Positions 22,310-30,250 of a stretch of DNA of 64,000 nucleotides are shown here, one piece after another. The stretch comes from a virus: positions 23,960 through 87,959 of the IMG/VR virus record IMGVR_UViG_3300025000_002059; one strand, written 5' to 3'. Positions within the stretch are counted from its first letter, which is position 1; each line of letters begins with the position of its first letter. The position numbers were made by a program, and so were the translations under genes. The notes beneath the pieces were generated by a model that saw only the letters and a program-made list of their open reading frames with translations, searched no databases and had not been told where the DNA came from.

Positions 22310-22594
22310 ATGAGAGATTTAATCAGTTATGATGAGATGCTAGAAAACAAGGATAAGCTAAAAACCATATTCCTCGATTTCAAGGCACGGTATTATGCTT
22401 TGGGCAAGAAGCAGAATGGAAAATTTAAAACGAGTGATCTTGACCGATTAATCCGGGAGACGATCGCAGAATTAAAAGGCAAAGAAAAACTTATTGCCGA
22501 AGGATTTCTGGAATTCGTGCTGGGATTTTTATTCAACAGCTCGTGGGATTCTACGAAGGCTTTTAATTCTGTAGATAAAATGTTTAACTGGTAG
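22310..22594 (+). CDS. Hypothetical protein embedded in array 1
   Basis: 94 residues: SYDEMLENKDKLKTIFLDFK, KTSDLDRLIRETIAELKGKE and GFLEFVLGFLFNSSW. Composition and a GCGAGGA ribosome site support a real gene; that site is also a remnant of the array motif. The array stops before it and resumes about 35 bp after it. No family recognised. Confidence 0.6.
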   Translation: MRDLISYDEMLENKDKLKTIFLDFKARYYALGKKQNGKFKTSDLDRLIRETIAELKGKEKLIAEGFLEFVLGFLFNSSWDSTKAFNSVDKMFNW

Positions 22595-22629
22595 ATAAAT
22601 TTAGCCAAAACAGATGATAGTATCACGGC

Positions 22630-23030
22630 ATCCAAGCGAACCATTGACTATCGCCGGAAAGCGAGCCAATTCACACGACTAAAAACAAGATACTGAAGCG
22701 AACCAGAGGAAAAGACTATTTCATTACAGGAAAGTGAGCCGGACCAATTGATAAATACATTAAATGAGAGTGAGCCACGGTTAGGGACAATTTCAATTAT
22801 TAGAAGCGAGTCAAACAGATAAGATTTCCATTTAAAGAGAGCGATCCATTTCAGATGACAGTAACAGCCTTTACGAGTGAGCCAGAAAATAGGATAGCAT
22901 CATTATGCGAAAGCGAGCCAAGTGCATGAAGATATAAACCATTAAACGAGATCGAACCAGTAGACAAGGAAAGTATCATGATCATAAAGTGAGCCAAACA
23001 CCATGATTAGTAACATTATGGACAAGCGGA
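22630..23030 (+). repeat. Array 1c: 36-bp repeats
   Basis: About 11 units. Well-formed examples: GAGTGAGCCA then GATAGCATCA 18 bp later then AAGCGAGCCA 18 bp later (around 22875-22920). Same orientation. Confidence 0.88.
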
Positions 23031-23057
23031 CTAATACACCCTTGGGAGGTGGAACGA

Positions 23058-23495
23058 TTGGACCACGAAATATCATACCCAGAAAAGAAATGTCCCGGAT
23101 GCGGAAATGATAATCTACTGGATGGACCGCGAGGTGGACTATCTCAAAATGTCTTATGCCCGGAATGCCAAAGAGAATGGAACTATGGACCATTTGGGTA
23201 TGAAGAAATCAGCCCGGCACGAACATACTTATACCGAGTTGTGTCTCCAAAACTTGATCTGCGGATCATCCCAGTAGGATGCAAGCCGGGATGCTGTGGG
23301 GAAACATATCCATGCATTGATGAGGTAGCCATGATTATAGAACAGGGCAATCTTGCCTTTATGATTCACGGCGAGCACGTTAAGGAGCAGTTAGAGAAAC
23401 TAGAATACAGAATTGATGTAACGAGTCATAACAACATACCGATTGGAATGTATATATCTGAAAAGGGATCAAAAAGCGTGTACGAAAGATTTTAG
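23058..23495 (+). CDS. Zinc-ribbon protein embedded in array 1
   Basis: 145 residues from a TTG five bases after GGGAGGTGG. An N-terminal zinc ribbon has CPGCGNDNLL near residue 12 and CPECQREWNYG near 34. A second Cys cluster, GCKPGCCGETYPC, is near residue 77. The C-terminal half is alpha/beta (VAMIIEQGNLAFMIHGEHV). Likely nucleic-acid or protein binding. Its placement inside the array suggests a functional link but does not prove one. Confidence 0.65.
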   Translation: MDHEISYPEKKCPGCGNDNLLDGPRGGLSQNVLCPECQREWNYGPFGYEEISPARTYLYRVVSPKLDLRIIPVGCKPGCCGETYPCIDEVAMIIEQGNLAFMIHGEHVKEQLEKLEYRIDVTSHNNIPIGMYISEKGSKSVYERF

Positions 23496-23514
23496 CCAGC
23501 ACATGAGAAAATCC

Positions 23515-23745
23515 AGAGATCGTGAGCGAATCAATTGATGAAAAAAGCAACATTACTCCGGAGTGAACCGATTGAAATGATGATCCATTGACCAAGAGTG
23601 AGCCAATATCTATGAGCCACCCAATTTAAAGTAGCGAGCCATCCCAAAGGATTTTTCAATTCCACGGAAGCGAGCCATTATAAGGCGATATTTCAGTCCA
23701 CGGGAGCGATCCAATTCACCAGTCTAATATTTCTTGGAGTGAAAA
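23515..23745 (+). repeat. Array 1d: 36-bp repeats
   Basis: About six units (GAGTGAACCG, GAGTGAGCCA, AAGCGAGCCA, GAGCGATCCA). Half motifs include ATATTTCAGT-type variants. It ends at the ribosome site of the next gene. Confidence 0.85.
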
Positions 23746-23752
23746 TATTTTT

Positions 23753-24127
23753 ATGGATAGACTGCGAAATGAGCGAAAGGCCAACGGTTTATGTGCTCAA
23801 TGTGGAACTAAACTTGATAGGATTGGGAGATATTGCAAAAAATGCAATACTTCAGGGAATATTAATAAGCACAAACGTTGCCTAAAGCTTTATGCAATCG
23901 GTTTATGTACTACTTGCGCTGAGCCATTAGACAGAGATGGTTGGTTTTGCTCAAGGTGTGCAAACAACTTAAAACTTAGGGCAAGAGTTAGAGACACAGA
24001 AAGAAGATTAAAAGGATTATGCGTTCAGTGTGGCGCTTGGGCAGATGGGTATTCCTATTGCCAACGCTGCAGGGATATGAGGATGGAGAGATATCACTCA
24101 AAGAAAAGGTCCATTCACCAAGAGTGA
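23753..24127 (+). CDS. Triple zinc-ribbon protein embedded in array 1
   Basis: 124 residues made of three tandem Cys4 units: GLCAQCGTKLDRIGRYCKKC, GLCTTCAEPLDRDGWFCSRC and GLCVQCGAWADGYSYCQRC, joined by basic linkers (NKHKRCLKL; RARVRDTERRLK). The whole protein is strongly basic, suggesting nucleic-acid binding. GGAGTGA, an array-motif derivative, serves as ribosome site. Its repeated binding units would suit a repeated target, such as the array around it (inference). Confidence 0.7.
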   Translation: MDRLRNERKANGLCAQCGTKLDRIGRYCKKCNTSGNINKHKRCLKLYAIGLCTTCAEPLDRDGWFCSRCANNLKLRARVRDTERRLKGLCVQCGAWADGYSYCQRCRDMRMERYHSKKRSIHQE

Positions 24128-24355
24128 GTGAGCCAATATTGGATTTTTACATTAGAGAAAGAGCGAATCAAACAGATATTATTTTTCAGATACCAAGAGT
24201 GAGCCAATTATGATGACAGAAACAACCCAAGAAAGCGAGTCAATGAATACGAACTTTATCAACAGATATGAAGCGAGCCATAACAATGAAGTATAACCAT
24301 CATCCAAGAGCGAGCCTAAGCAATTGATCACCCCACACTCACTGAGCGATTGAAG
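24120..24355 (+). repeat. Array 1e: last part of array 1
   Basis: About six units (GAGTGAGCCA, GAGCGAATCA, GAGTGAGCCA, AAGCGAGTCA, AAGCGAGCCA, GAGCGAGCCT), overlapping the 3' end of the triple zinc-ribbon gene. The repeats fade before the ribosome site of the next gene. Confidence 0.85.
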
Positions 24356-24367
24356 GAGTAAAATAAA

Positions 24368-24496
24368 ATGGATGCCCTACTATTCCTGATGGCTTTAGGG
24401 AATTTCATAGCATTTCATAGAGCAATGAACGAGCGCGAACTTAACCTTACATATTTATTTTCAGCTCTAGTATTCTTCATGCTACTTATAATTTAA
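24368..24496 (+). CDS. Small membrane protein
   Basis: 42 residues: MDALLFLMALGNFIAFHRAM, a short charged turn NERELN, then LTYLFSALVFFMLLII. Two hydrophobic segments form a hairpin-type small membrane protein. GAAGGAG precedes the ATG. Function unknown. Confidence 0.55.
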   Translation: MDALLFLMALGNFIAFHRAMNERELNLTYLFSALVFFMLLII

Positions 24497-24510
24497 GGAG
24501 GTGATGATAC

Positions 24511-24678
24511 TTGGGATGGCTAAAAACGAAAACTCATAGAGATGGGAGCGTAAGTTATTTCAGCGACCAAGAAAATAAATGGATTGAGTATGTTAGGGAA
24601 ATCCCCCAGAAGGAATTAAGTAAGATGACAAAGGAAGAGCAGCAGAGAATGCTCAAATTCTTAAGTAAACACAACTGA
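24511..24678 (+). CDS. Small hypothetical protein
   Basis: 55 residues from a TTG after a perfect AAGGAGGTGATG ribosome site: starts MGWLKTKTHRDGSVSYFSDQ and continues IPQKELSKMTKEEQQRMLKF. The strong site and protein-like composition support it. No family recognised. Confidence 0.6.
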   Translation: MGWLKTKTHRDGSVSYFSDQENKWIEYVREIPQKELSKMTKEEQQRMLKFLSKHN

Positions 24679-24695
24679 ATGGAAGAAGGTATTTG

Positions 24696-24971
24696 ATGGC
24701 GAAATACTTCAGACATGAAAACGGAATTACCGTCAGCGAATTTCAAATGTTAATCATTTTCTTAAACCGGAGCTGCGATTATCAGATTGCACTCCGGATC
24801 GTTCGTGATGAATTAAGCGCCAAGAAGGAAAAGAATCGATACTGGATTGTTGGCCATGAGCAAGCATGGAATTATTTTCATATAAATTTAAGCGAATCAT
24901 TGAAGAGAAGAAACATCGGCAGTATGGATGAATTACTGGAGAGCGCAAAAGAAAACTTAAGGAAGCGATAA
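24696..24971 (+). CDS. Hypothetical protein
   Basis: 91 residues after GAAGAAGG: RHENGITVSEFQMLIIFLNR, RYWIVGHEQAWNYFHINL, SMDELLESAKENLRKR. Helical, no family recognised. Confidence 0.55.
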   Translation: MAKYFRHENGITVSEFQMLIIFLNRSCDYQIALRIVRDELSAKKEKNRYWIVGHEQAWNYFHINLSESLKRRNIGSMDELLESAKENLRKR

Positions 24972-24985
24972 GGAGAAAGATAAAA

Positions 24986-25330
24986 ATGTTTTTTAAGCTT
25001 TGCAATCATAGAGAAATTGATCCAGATGAAAGACTTAGTGTTATTATTGGAAGTGGATCGGATGATGAATTTGAAACTCACAATCCTTTAAATTTATTTG
25101 GGGCAATTATTAATGATTATGATCCGGATTCAGGTGTTCCGATTATTCCTCTTGTCGTTGGACAAATTAGTCCGGGAATGTTGATGTCTTATCTATCGGC
25201 CATGACAACAATTGCTGTCGAGATGTTAAAGGATACAGATATACCGAGAGAAGTATTAAAGGAATTATTGCAAAGAGCTGTTGATGAAGGACTGAATGGA
25301 AAAATTGTTCCGTGCAAGTGCCAGAACTAG
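24986..25330 (+). CDS. Hypothetical protein
   Basis: 114 residues: SVIIGSGSDDEFETHNPLNLF, a Pro/Val-rich hydrophobic stretch (VPIIPLVVGQISPGMLMSYL), and a helical end with KELLQRAVDEGLNGKIVPCKC. Codon use is AT-rich. Last gene before a terminator. Function unknown. Confidence 0.6.
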   Translation: MFFKLCNHREIDPDERLSVIIGSGSDDEFETHNPLNLFGAIINDYDPDSGVPIIPLVVGQISPGMLMSYLSAMTTIAVEMLKDTDIPREVLKELLQRAVDEGLNGKIVPCKCQN

Positions 25331-25356
25331 CCGATAGAGATATCGGCTTTTATTTT
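25330..25356 (+). terminator. Rho-independent terminator
   Basis: GCCGATA pairs with TATCGGC around GAGA, followed by TTTTATTTTG. It overlaps the stop of the gene at 24986. Confidence 0.9.
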
Positions 25357-25364
25357 GTTCAAAT

Positions 25365-25493
25365 ATGAATGTAACAAAATATGTGAATTGTTACATTGGG
25401 GGCTTAAACATGGATGTGGCAAGGATGGTAATAATTGAATGTAACTTAGGGCGTAGAAATGATACATGGAATGTAGTATAATGAAGGACAAGC
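25365..25493 (+). promoter_or_regulatory. Recombinase promoter region with GAATGTAAC repeats
   Basis: GAATGTAAC occurs near 25367 and 25438, its inverse GTTACATT near 25389, and GAATGTAG near 25469, next to TATAAT (25477-25482) and GGACAA (25486-25491). GGATGTGGCAAGG near 25412 echoes the start region of the early promoters. The repeats are probable operators controlling the recombinase. Confidence 0.55.
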
Positions 25494-25521
25494 TTAATAA
25501 AAAGAGAGGAATTAAAAATTC

Positions 25522-26064
25522 ATGAATGTTCAACCAATTAGAGATATTTCCAAAATAGAAGAATTAAAAAATGAACTCCTTAAGATCAGTTACCGAGATT
25601 ATATGATTTTCTCATTTGGAATAAATACTGGATTAAGAATAAGTGATATCTTGAAGTTAAAAGTAAATGATATTAAGGGCAAAAGCCATGTTTCTATCAA
25701 GGAACAAAAAACGGGCAAAACAAAAAAGTTTAAAATACAAAGTCAATTTAAACCGGAAGTTGATAGGTACATACATGGAATGAAAATGACTAATTATTTA
25801 TTTAGAAGTAGAAAAGGAGTAAATAAACCAATTAGTAGGATTCAGTATTATAGGGTGTTAAGGAACGCTGCTGCGCCAATTGGGATTACAGAAATTGGAA
25901 CACATACATTGAGAAAAACATTTGGATATTTTCATTATAAGAAAAACAAGGATGTTGCTATGCTGCAAGAAATATTTAATCATTCTGGACCGAGTGTGAC
26001 CTTGAGATATATAGGGATAAACCAAGAGGAAATAGATGAGTCGATGGAAGGTATGTATTTATGA
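25522..26064 (+). CDS. Tyrosine recombinase, catalytic domain only
   Basis: 180 residues. The catalytic set is visible: Arg in NTGLRISDILKL, Lys near KEQKTGKTKKFK, His-X-X-Arg in THTLRKTFGYF, His in NHSGPSVTLRYIG and a later Tyr nucleophile region (RYIG...MYL). The N-terminal core-binding domain of normal integrases (~350 residues) is absent. Short forms of this type occur in Bacillus and Clostridium plasmids and phages and may resolve multimers rather than integrate. It starts a small operon. Confidence 0.8.
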   Translation: MNVQPIRDISKIEELKNELLKISYRDYMIFSFGINTGLRISDILKLKVNDIKGKSHVSIKEQKTGKTKKFKIQSQFKPEVDRYIHGMKMTNYLFRSRKGVNKPISRIQYYRVLRNAAAPIGITEIGTHTLRKTFGYFHYKKNKDVAMLQEIFNHSGPSVTLRYIGINQEEIDESMEGMYL

Positions 26065-26075
26065 AGGAGGATATT

Positions 26076-26381
26076 ATGAGAAATTTATGGATACCAACAG
26101 CGATAGGAAAACCTACCAATGCAAAAGTTGTTAGGGGACGTGAAAATGTTCCTGCTGGGGATAATTTTGCGTGGTGGAGTTGTCATTTTGAGTATAGAAG
26201 TAAGGATATATGTGAAGCATTTATATTTGAACAATTACAAGAGAAATATAGTCTTGGATTCGGACAACAAGAATTATGGAATATTATTGAACGTGATTAT
26301 ACTGCTGAAGAAGTCTATGTTAAAAATGTAAATCATCCTAATTATAACGAAGAATCAGATGATATCGTATTTGAAGATTAA
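26076..26381 (+). CDS. Hypothetical protein
   Basis: 101 residues from the ATG following AAGGAGGATATT; an earlier in-frame ATG overlaps the recombinase stop. GDNFAWWSCHFEYRSKDICE, LGFGQQELWNIIERDY and an acidic tail are visible. No family recognised. Confidence 0.55.
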   Translation: MRNLWIPTAIGKPTNAKVVRGRENVPAGDNFAWWSCHFEYRSKDICEAFIFEQLQEKYSLGFGQQELWNIIERDYTAEEVYVKNVNHPNYNEESDDIVFED

Positions 26382-26405
26382 GACACATTAGGAGATGAGA
26401 TAAAT

Positions 26406-26627
26406 ATGCAAAACAGAATCAAGCCGGAGCTAGATAGATTACGGAGCACTTGGTGTGATCTTCCGGATTATATCTACACAGAAAAATATGAACAAGCACT
26501 AACGGAATGGATCATGAAACATGTGGCCAACGGCAGAACGGATATTGAAACACTTATCCTGTATGCGCTGCATCACGAAACCGGGGATAAGCTGCCTTAC
26601 TTTCCATTCGATCGAACAGAGGTGTAG
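26406..26627 (+). CDS. Hypothetical protein
   Basis: 73 residues: PELDRLRSTWCDLPDYIYTE, KYEQALTEWIMKHVANGRTD and LPYFPFDRTEV. Helical; AGGAGATGAG precedes the start. Function unknown. Confidence 0.55.
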   Translation: MQNRIKPELDRLRSTWCDLPDYIYTEKYEQALTEWIMKHVANGRTDIETLILYALHHETGDKLPYFPFDRTEV

Positions 26628-26630
26628 CAC

Positions 26631-27053
26631 TTGGAAACCATGTATCAAGCAATTAAGAGAACGCGCGAAAAATACAGGGACTGTGAAATCGAAGTGGATC
26701 CGATCTATAAAGAGCACACCATAAATCGCGTTTATCCAAAAGGATGCTTCGAGAAAAGCTGGGAATACATTTCAATGAAAATTCATTTACCAGAAGTTAA
26801 ATTAATCCATGGTTCCTGCTTGGCTATTGATCGGATCCGGATCCATCATGCATGGATAGAGATCGGGCCTGACATTTTATTTGAGGGTGTATTCCAGAGA
26901 TTCTACGATCGCGAGAAATATTATGTCGCTAGAAGCTTGATTAAGCATTTTGAGTATGATTTTGCTGAGACAATGAAATGGTCTTTGGAATCCAAACACA
27001 AAGGACCATGGCAATTCCCGGAGCAGGAATCATGCTTTGATTTTTTATTATAA
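26631..27053 (+). CDS. Hypothetical protein
   Basis: 140 residues from a TTG 3 bp after the previous stop (ribosome site GAGGTG). YRDCEIEVDPIYKEHTINRV, HHAWIEIGPDILFEGVFQRF and WQFPEQESCFDFLL are visible. Alpha/beta pattern, no recognised family. Confidence 0.55.
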   Translation: METMYQAIKRTREKYRDCEIEVDPIYKEHTINRVYPKGCFEKSWEYISMKIHLPEVKLIHGSCLAIDRIRIHHAWIEIGPDILFEGVFQRFYDREKYYVARSLIKHFEYDFAETMKWSLESKHKGPWQFPEQESCFDFLL

Positions 27054-27070
27054 CAGGGGAGGAAATGAAG

Positions 27071-27268
27071 ATGGAAAAGGGCGATTATATCAAGACACCT
27101 AGATTTTTGACAGTAAAAATTGCAGATGTATTTGAGGACATTAAAACAGCTAGGGAGCAGGGTTATAAAGAACCGACTTATTACGACGATGAAAATTATG
27201 AAATCTCAGGAAAACATATCGGAACTAACAGGATGATTTTTGCAGCAATAAAAAAACCCGGCAAATAA
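27071..27268 (+). CDS. Hypothetical protein
   Basis: 65 residues from the second of two ATGs, correctly spaced after GGGGAGG. It includes TVKIADVFEDIKTAREQGYK and ends IKKPGK. It converges with the radical SAM gene, with no gap between the stops. Confidence 0.5.
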   Translation: MEKGDYIKTPRFLTVKIADVFEDIKTAREQGYKEPTYYDDENYEISGKHIGTNRMIFAAIKKPGK

Positions 27269-28018
27269 TCACCGAGTCAGAACGTCCCTATATTTACCGC
27301 TGATATTATCTTCCAGTCCACATTTATTGCAATCTCCAATTTTCAGGGATTTTATATTATCAAATAATATTTTAGGATTATCTCTCACTGTCCCGATCTG
27401 GAAGCATTCGTCAGTTTCACCAATATGAACCCCACCGTTAATATCTATGGAAGGTATACAAAATTTTTGAAGTTTAAATTCATAAAATTCCATAAGATCT
27501 TGAAAACTTGTAATGTGTCCAGATCGTATGATACTCCGCGCATTAAAGCATTTTGGGTAAGTAATTTTAATTTCCATATCATCCATACACAGGTTATTTG
27601 TTACTGCTCTGCCGATTGGAAATAAATGATTTATTTCAGTTATATAGCATAGATTCTCATGTTCGATCACTGGGACACCTTGAGGATAGAACCTTTTATC
27701 ATTCGTAATCTGGATCATGATGCCCAAGCTGAGTATTTCTTTTGCATACTGTTTATTGTGTAGAAACATGCCATTACTTGCTATTATCAATAATTCTGGA
27801 CGTTCCATTTTTCTTTTTAACAATTCAACTATCTCGATGAACTGCGGGTGCTCGCTTGGTTCGCCACCAGTCAGAAGAATCATTTTTGCACCTGTTTTTG
27901 GAATAAACTTAAGAGAATCCCGGAAATTATCAAAATCCATATGTTTCCCGTTCGGGGAAGCATTATCAAAACAATGCGTACAGTTCATATTGCATTTATT
28001 GGTTATTCGTAGAATCAA
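27269..28018 (-). CDS. Radical SAM protein
   Basis: 249 residues from a TTG after AAAGGAGG. CNMNCTHC at residues ~9-16 is the CxxxCxxC iron-sulfur motif, followed by LLTGGEPSEHP (SAM-binding GGE) and IIASNGMFL. The C-terminal half has additional cysteines (CFNARS, CIPSIDINGG, CFQIG, CNKCG) that could ligate an auxiliary cluster as in SPASM/twitch enzymes. Substrate unknown; no precursor peptide is evident beside it. It runs against the flanking rightward genes, as expected for a late-acquired cargo gene. Confidence 0.8.
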   Translation of the reverse strand: MILRITNKCNMNCTHCFDNASPNGKHMDFDNFRDSLKFIPKTGAKMILLTGGEPSEHPQFIEIVELLKRKMERPELLIIASNGMFLHNKQYAKEILSLGIMIQITNDKRFYPQGVPVIEHENLCYITEINHLFPIGRAVTNNLCMDDMEIKITYPKCFNARSIIRSGHITSFQDLMEFYEFKLQKFCIPSIDINGGVHIGETDECFQIGTVRDNPKILFDNIKSLKIGDCNKCGLEDNISGKYRDVLTR

Positions 28019-28044
28019 TTAAGGAACCTCCTTTTATTATTAAT

Positions 28045-28078
28045 AAGTCCTAGCTAAAAAAATAGCTAGGACTTTATT
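28045..28078. terminator. Perfect 12-bp hairpin terminator
   Basis: AAGTCCTAGCTA pairs with TAGCTAGGACTT around six A, with T-rich sequence on both sides. It can end leftward transcripts from the repressor gene and shields the radical SAM gene. Confidence 0.8.
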
Positions 28079-28185
28079 TCGACATTCTAACAGAATTTAT
28101 TAATCTTACAAACTGGGACAAAGAGGAATATAATAGGAGTACACTTCGTCAGCCTTCGAGAATAAAACGTAGGAGGTATTGCCCA

Positions 28186-28332
28186 TTGGGAACGGAAATA
28201 ACAGTAAATGAATTACGAATTATGTTATCTGATAGCGAGCTAATGAAAGACCTTCCAATCTCAAAAGAAATGATCGATTTCATAGTTGAGCTGATAAAAA
28301 ATAAAGCGGAGATGGAATCTACGACTACTTAG
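28186..28332 (+). CDS. Small hypothetical protein
   Basis: 48 residues from a TTG after AGGAGGTATTG: MGTEITVNELRIMLSDSELM, then PISKEMIDFIVELIKNKAEM and ESTTT. A TATAAT at about 28130 preceded by a GGGACAAAG sequence lies upstream. It overlaps the 3' end of the convergent repressor gene by 8 bp. Confidence 0.5.
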   Translation: MGTEITVNELRIMLSDSELMKDLPISKEMIDFIVELIKNKAEMESTTT

Positions 28333-28687
28333 ATGATTTGATTTTGGTTAAGACGGAGATGTACTCGATGAGTGTATCTACCGTTTTTTTATCAATTGTG
28401 TCATTGGGCCTTACTAGACCAGATTCCCGCAGCTTAATCAAGAGATAGTCAATAGCTTCTTCTTCCTGCCTGAATCCAGAAACACCCATAAGGTAATCAA
28501 CTGATACTTTGAACAGTTTAGCGATCTTACTTACCATATCCAGACTTGGTTCTCTTGATCCGGCTTCCCAGTGACCGACCGCACCTTTTGAAACTCCTAG
28601 CACCTTCGCTAAGTCCGGCTGCGTTATGTCCGATTCTCGCCGGAGCGCCTTTAAGCGTTTCATAAAATATGTATTACGATTTTCCAC
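28325..28687 (-). CDS. XRE-family repressor (CI-like)
   Basis: 120 residues. N-terminal helix-turn-helix: LRRESDITQPDLAKVLGVSKG and AVGHWEAGSREPSLDMVSKI, then FKVSVDYLMGV. The C-terminal ~45 residues are helical and lack a LexA-like cleavage domain, so induction would need an antirepressor. It diverges from a Cro-like gene across a repeat-rich switch region. This is the usual lysogeny switch layout. Confidence 0.85.
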   Translation of the reverse strand: MENRNTYFMKRLKALRRESDITQPDLAKVLGVSKGAVGHWEAGSREPSLDMVSKIAKLFKVSVDYLMGVSGFRQEEEAIDYLLIKLRESGLVRPNDTIDKKTVDTLIEYISVLTKIKSSK

Positions 28688-28769
28688 TGTTCTCTTCTGC
28701 CTTTCCGTTTTTAATTTCTATGTGAGTTTCTTACAGAATAGAAGAACTATTCTTCGTTATTATATGACA

Positions 28770-28925
28770 AAAATAGAAATAGGACAAGACTACTAATAGG
28801 ACTAATTTACTATAAATTATAGGTAATATTTCCTATTAATGTTATTTAAGTATACATTCTGTATTCTTATCTGGTCGATAAACGTCATATTTGGTTGATA
28901 TTCTTCCATTTTGGTGGTATAATCA
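28770..28925. promoter_or_regulatory. Lysogeny switch region with operators
   Basis: Rightward promoter TTGATA (28895-28900), 17-bp spacer, TATAAT (28918-28923). Direct repeats CTGGTCGATA (28871), TTGGTTGATA (28891) and TTGGTGGTAT (28911) lie exactly 20 bp apart across it, good operators. A GGACAAGACTACTAATAGGACTA block (about 28779-28801) and an AT-rich dyad (TAGGTAATATTTCCTA, about 28821-28836) probably belong to the repressor promoter. Confidence 0.65.
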
Positions 28926-28943
28926 CATTAAGGAGGTGAGGAA

Positions 28944-29216
28944 ATGCTTATAAACGAACAAGAGTTCAAGGCGCGAATCGAGTATGCAAGAGCATTATCA
29001 AACTACAGTAAGACGGAATTAGCAAGCAAAATCAACATGCCGCCAAGCACATTTAGGCGCAAAATGGATAAGCCATCACGATTAACGCTCGAAGAATTTT
29101 TTATTCTGACGGAAGCGCTACCAAACGGAGTTTTAATTGAATATCTCAAAGAAGAAATAGGAATTAAGGCATTAAAAAAAGTCCCCAAAAAAGGGACTAG
29201 AAAAGAAGTTTCATAA
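28944..29216 (+). CDS. Cro-like helix-turn-helix protein
   Basis: 90 residues: FKARIEYARALSNYSKTELASK and NMPPSTFRRKMDKPSRLTLEEF form a helix-turn-helix of the XRE/Cro type; the C-terminus is basic (KALKKVPKKGTRKE). AAGGAGGTGAGG precedes the ATG. It is the first gene right of the switch and probably represses the lysogenic promoter. Confidence 0.75.
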   Translation: MLINEQEFKARIEYARALSNYSKTELASKINMPPSTFRRKMDKPSRLTLEEFFILTEALPNGVLIEYLKEEIGIKALKKVPKKGTRKEVS

Positions 29217-29286
29217 AATTATTATATCACAGCATGTCCAGCATGGTTAAAGAGAAGTAATGAGAAATTTATGGGAGGATAATATA

Positions 29287-30237
29287 ATGGCGGCAATTTC
29301 ATTGGCATCAACTAGGAACATGACGAGAGAGCAATGGTTGGAGGTCCGGAAACTTGGGATTGGTGGCTCGGACGTTTCTGCTATCGCCGGAATGAATCGA
29401 TGGAAAAGCCCAATCGAGGTCTGGATGGAAAAGACCGGGCAACTTGAATCTAAAGAACTTGGCGAAGCGGCCTATTGGGGAACCATGCTCGAAGATGTTG
29501 TGGCAAGAGAATACGCAAAGAGATCTGGGCTCAGAGTACAGAAGCGAAATGCGATTCTCCAGCATCCAAAGCACACCTTCATGCTTGCTAACGTCGACCG
29601 GATAATTCACGACAAGGATCGCGGACGTGGAATCCTTGAATGTAAAACGACGAACGAGTACAAAAAAGGAGAATGGGAAGAAGAAAAAATTCCCGAAGAA
29701 TACGCGATTCAGGTCCATCATTACCTAGCCGTTACCGGATTACAATTTGCTAGAATTGCGGTCCTGATCGGGGGGAACAAATTCGAGATTAAAGATATCG
29801 AGCGGGATGAAGAGATCATTGATTATCTGGTGAAGATCGAGAGCGACTTCTGGCAGATGGTCCAGAGCAATACCCCGCCAGAGATGGACGGATCAAACTC
29901 AGCCACAGAACTTTTAAAATACCTTTACCCGAACTCTAACCAATCATCAATTGAACTTCCACAAGCCGGAAGCATGGTCGAAGAATTCCTGATGCTGCAA
30001 GAAATGGAGAAGACCATAGGCACCAAGAAGGATTCAATCGCCAATCAAATTAAACAAATGATGGGAGAGAATGAGACAGCCTACACGCTCACCCACAAGA
30101 TCGGATGGAAATCATTAATCACCAACAGATTTGATACTAACAGATTTAAAACAGCGCACAAAGACTTGTACAAAGAATTTGTGAACGAGACACCATCGCG
30201 AAGATTCACAGTCGGAGATATTAAAAAATTGAAATAG
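29287..30237 (+). CDS. YqaJ-family exonuclease (viral recombinase)
   Basis: 316 residues from the ATG after GGGAGGATAATATA; an ATG at 29260 precedes the ribosome site. WLEVRKLGIGGSDVSAIAGMN, WGTMLEDVVAREYA, then the PD-(D/E)XK core: MLANVDRI, GILECKTTN (E-X-K) and QVHHYLAVTG. These enzymes degrade one strand of duplex ends so that RecT can anneal the other. The partner RecT follows directly. Confidence 0.92.
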   Translation: MAAISLASTRNMTREQWLEVRKLGIGGSDVSAIAGMNRWKSPIEVWMEKTGQLESKELGEAAYWGTMLEDVVAREYAKRSGLRVQKRNAILQHPKHTFMLANVDRIIHDKDRGRGILECKTTNEYKKGEWEEEKIPEEYAIQVHHYLAVTGLQFARIAVLIGGNKFEIKDIERDEEIIDYLVKIESDFWQMVQSNTPPEMDGSNSATELLKYLYPNSNQSSIELPQAGSMVEEFLMLQEMEKTIGTKKDSIANQIKQMMGENETAYTLTHKIGWKSLITNRFDTNRFKTAHKDLYKEFVNETPSRRFTVGDIKKLK

Positions 30238-30250
30238 GGGGATTTGAGCA

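Noticed and set aside
20440-24355. The repeat arrays as CRISPR arrays
   Set aside because: The conserved part is only about 10 bp and the intervening 8-bp segments are too short for spacers; half-units alternate and no cas genes are present.
20440-24355. A simple B-DNA helical-phase protein array
   Set aside because: 18 and 36 bp are not near whole numbers of 10.5-bp turns, so sites would not lie on one face; it remains possible for proteins that alternate faces.
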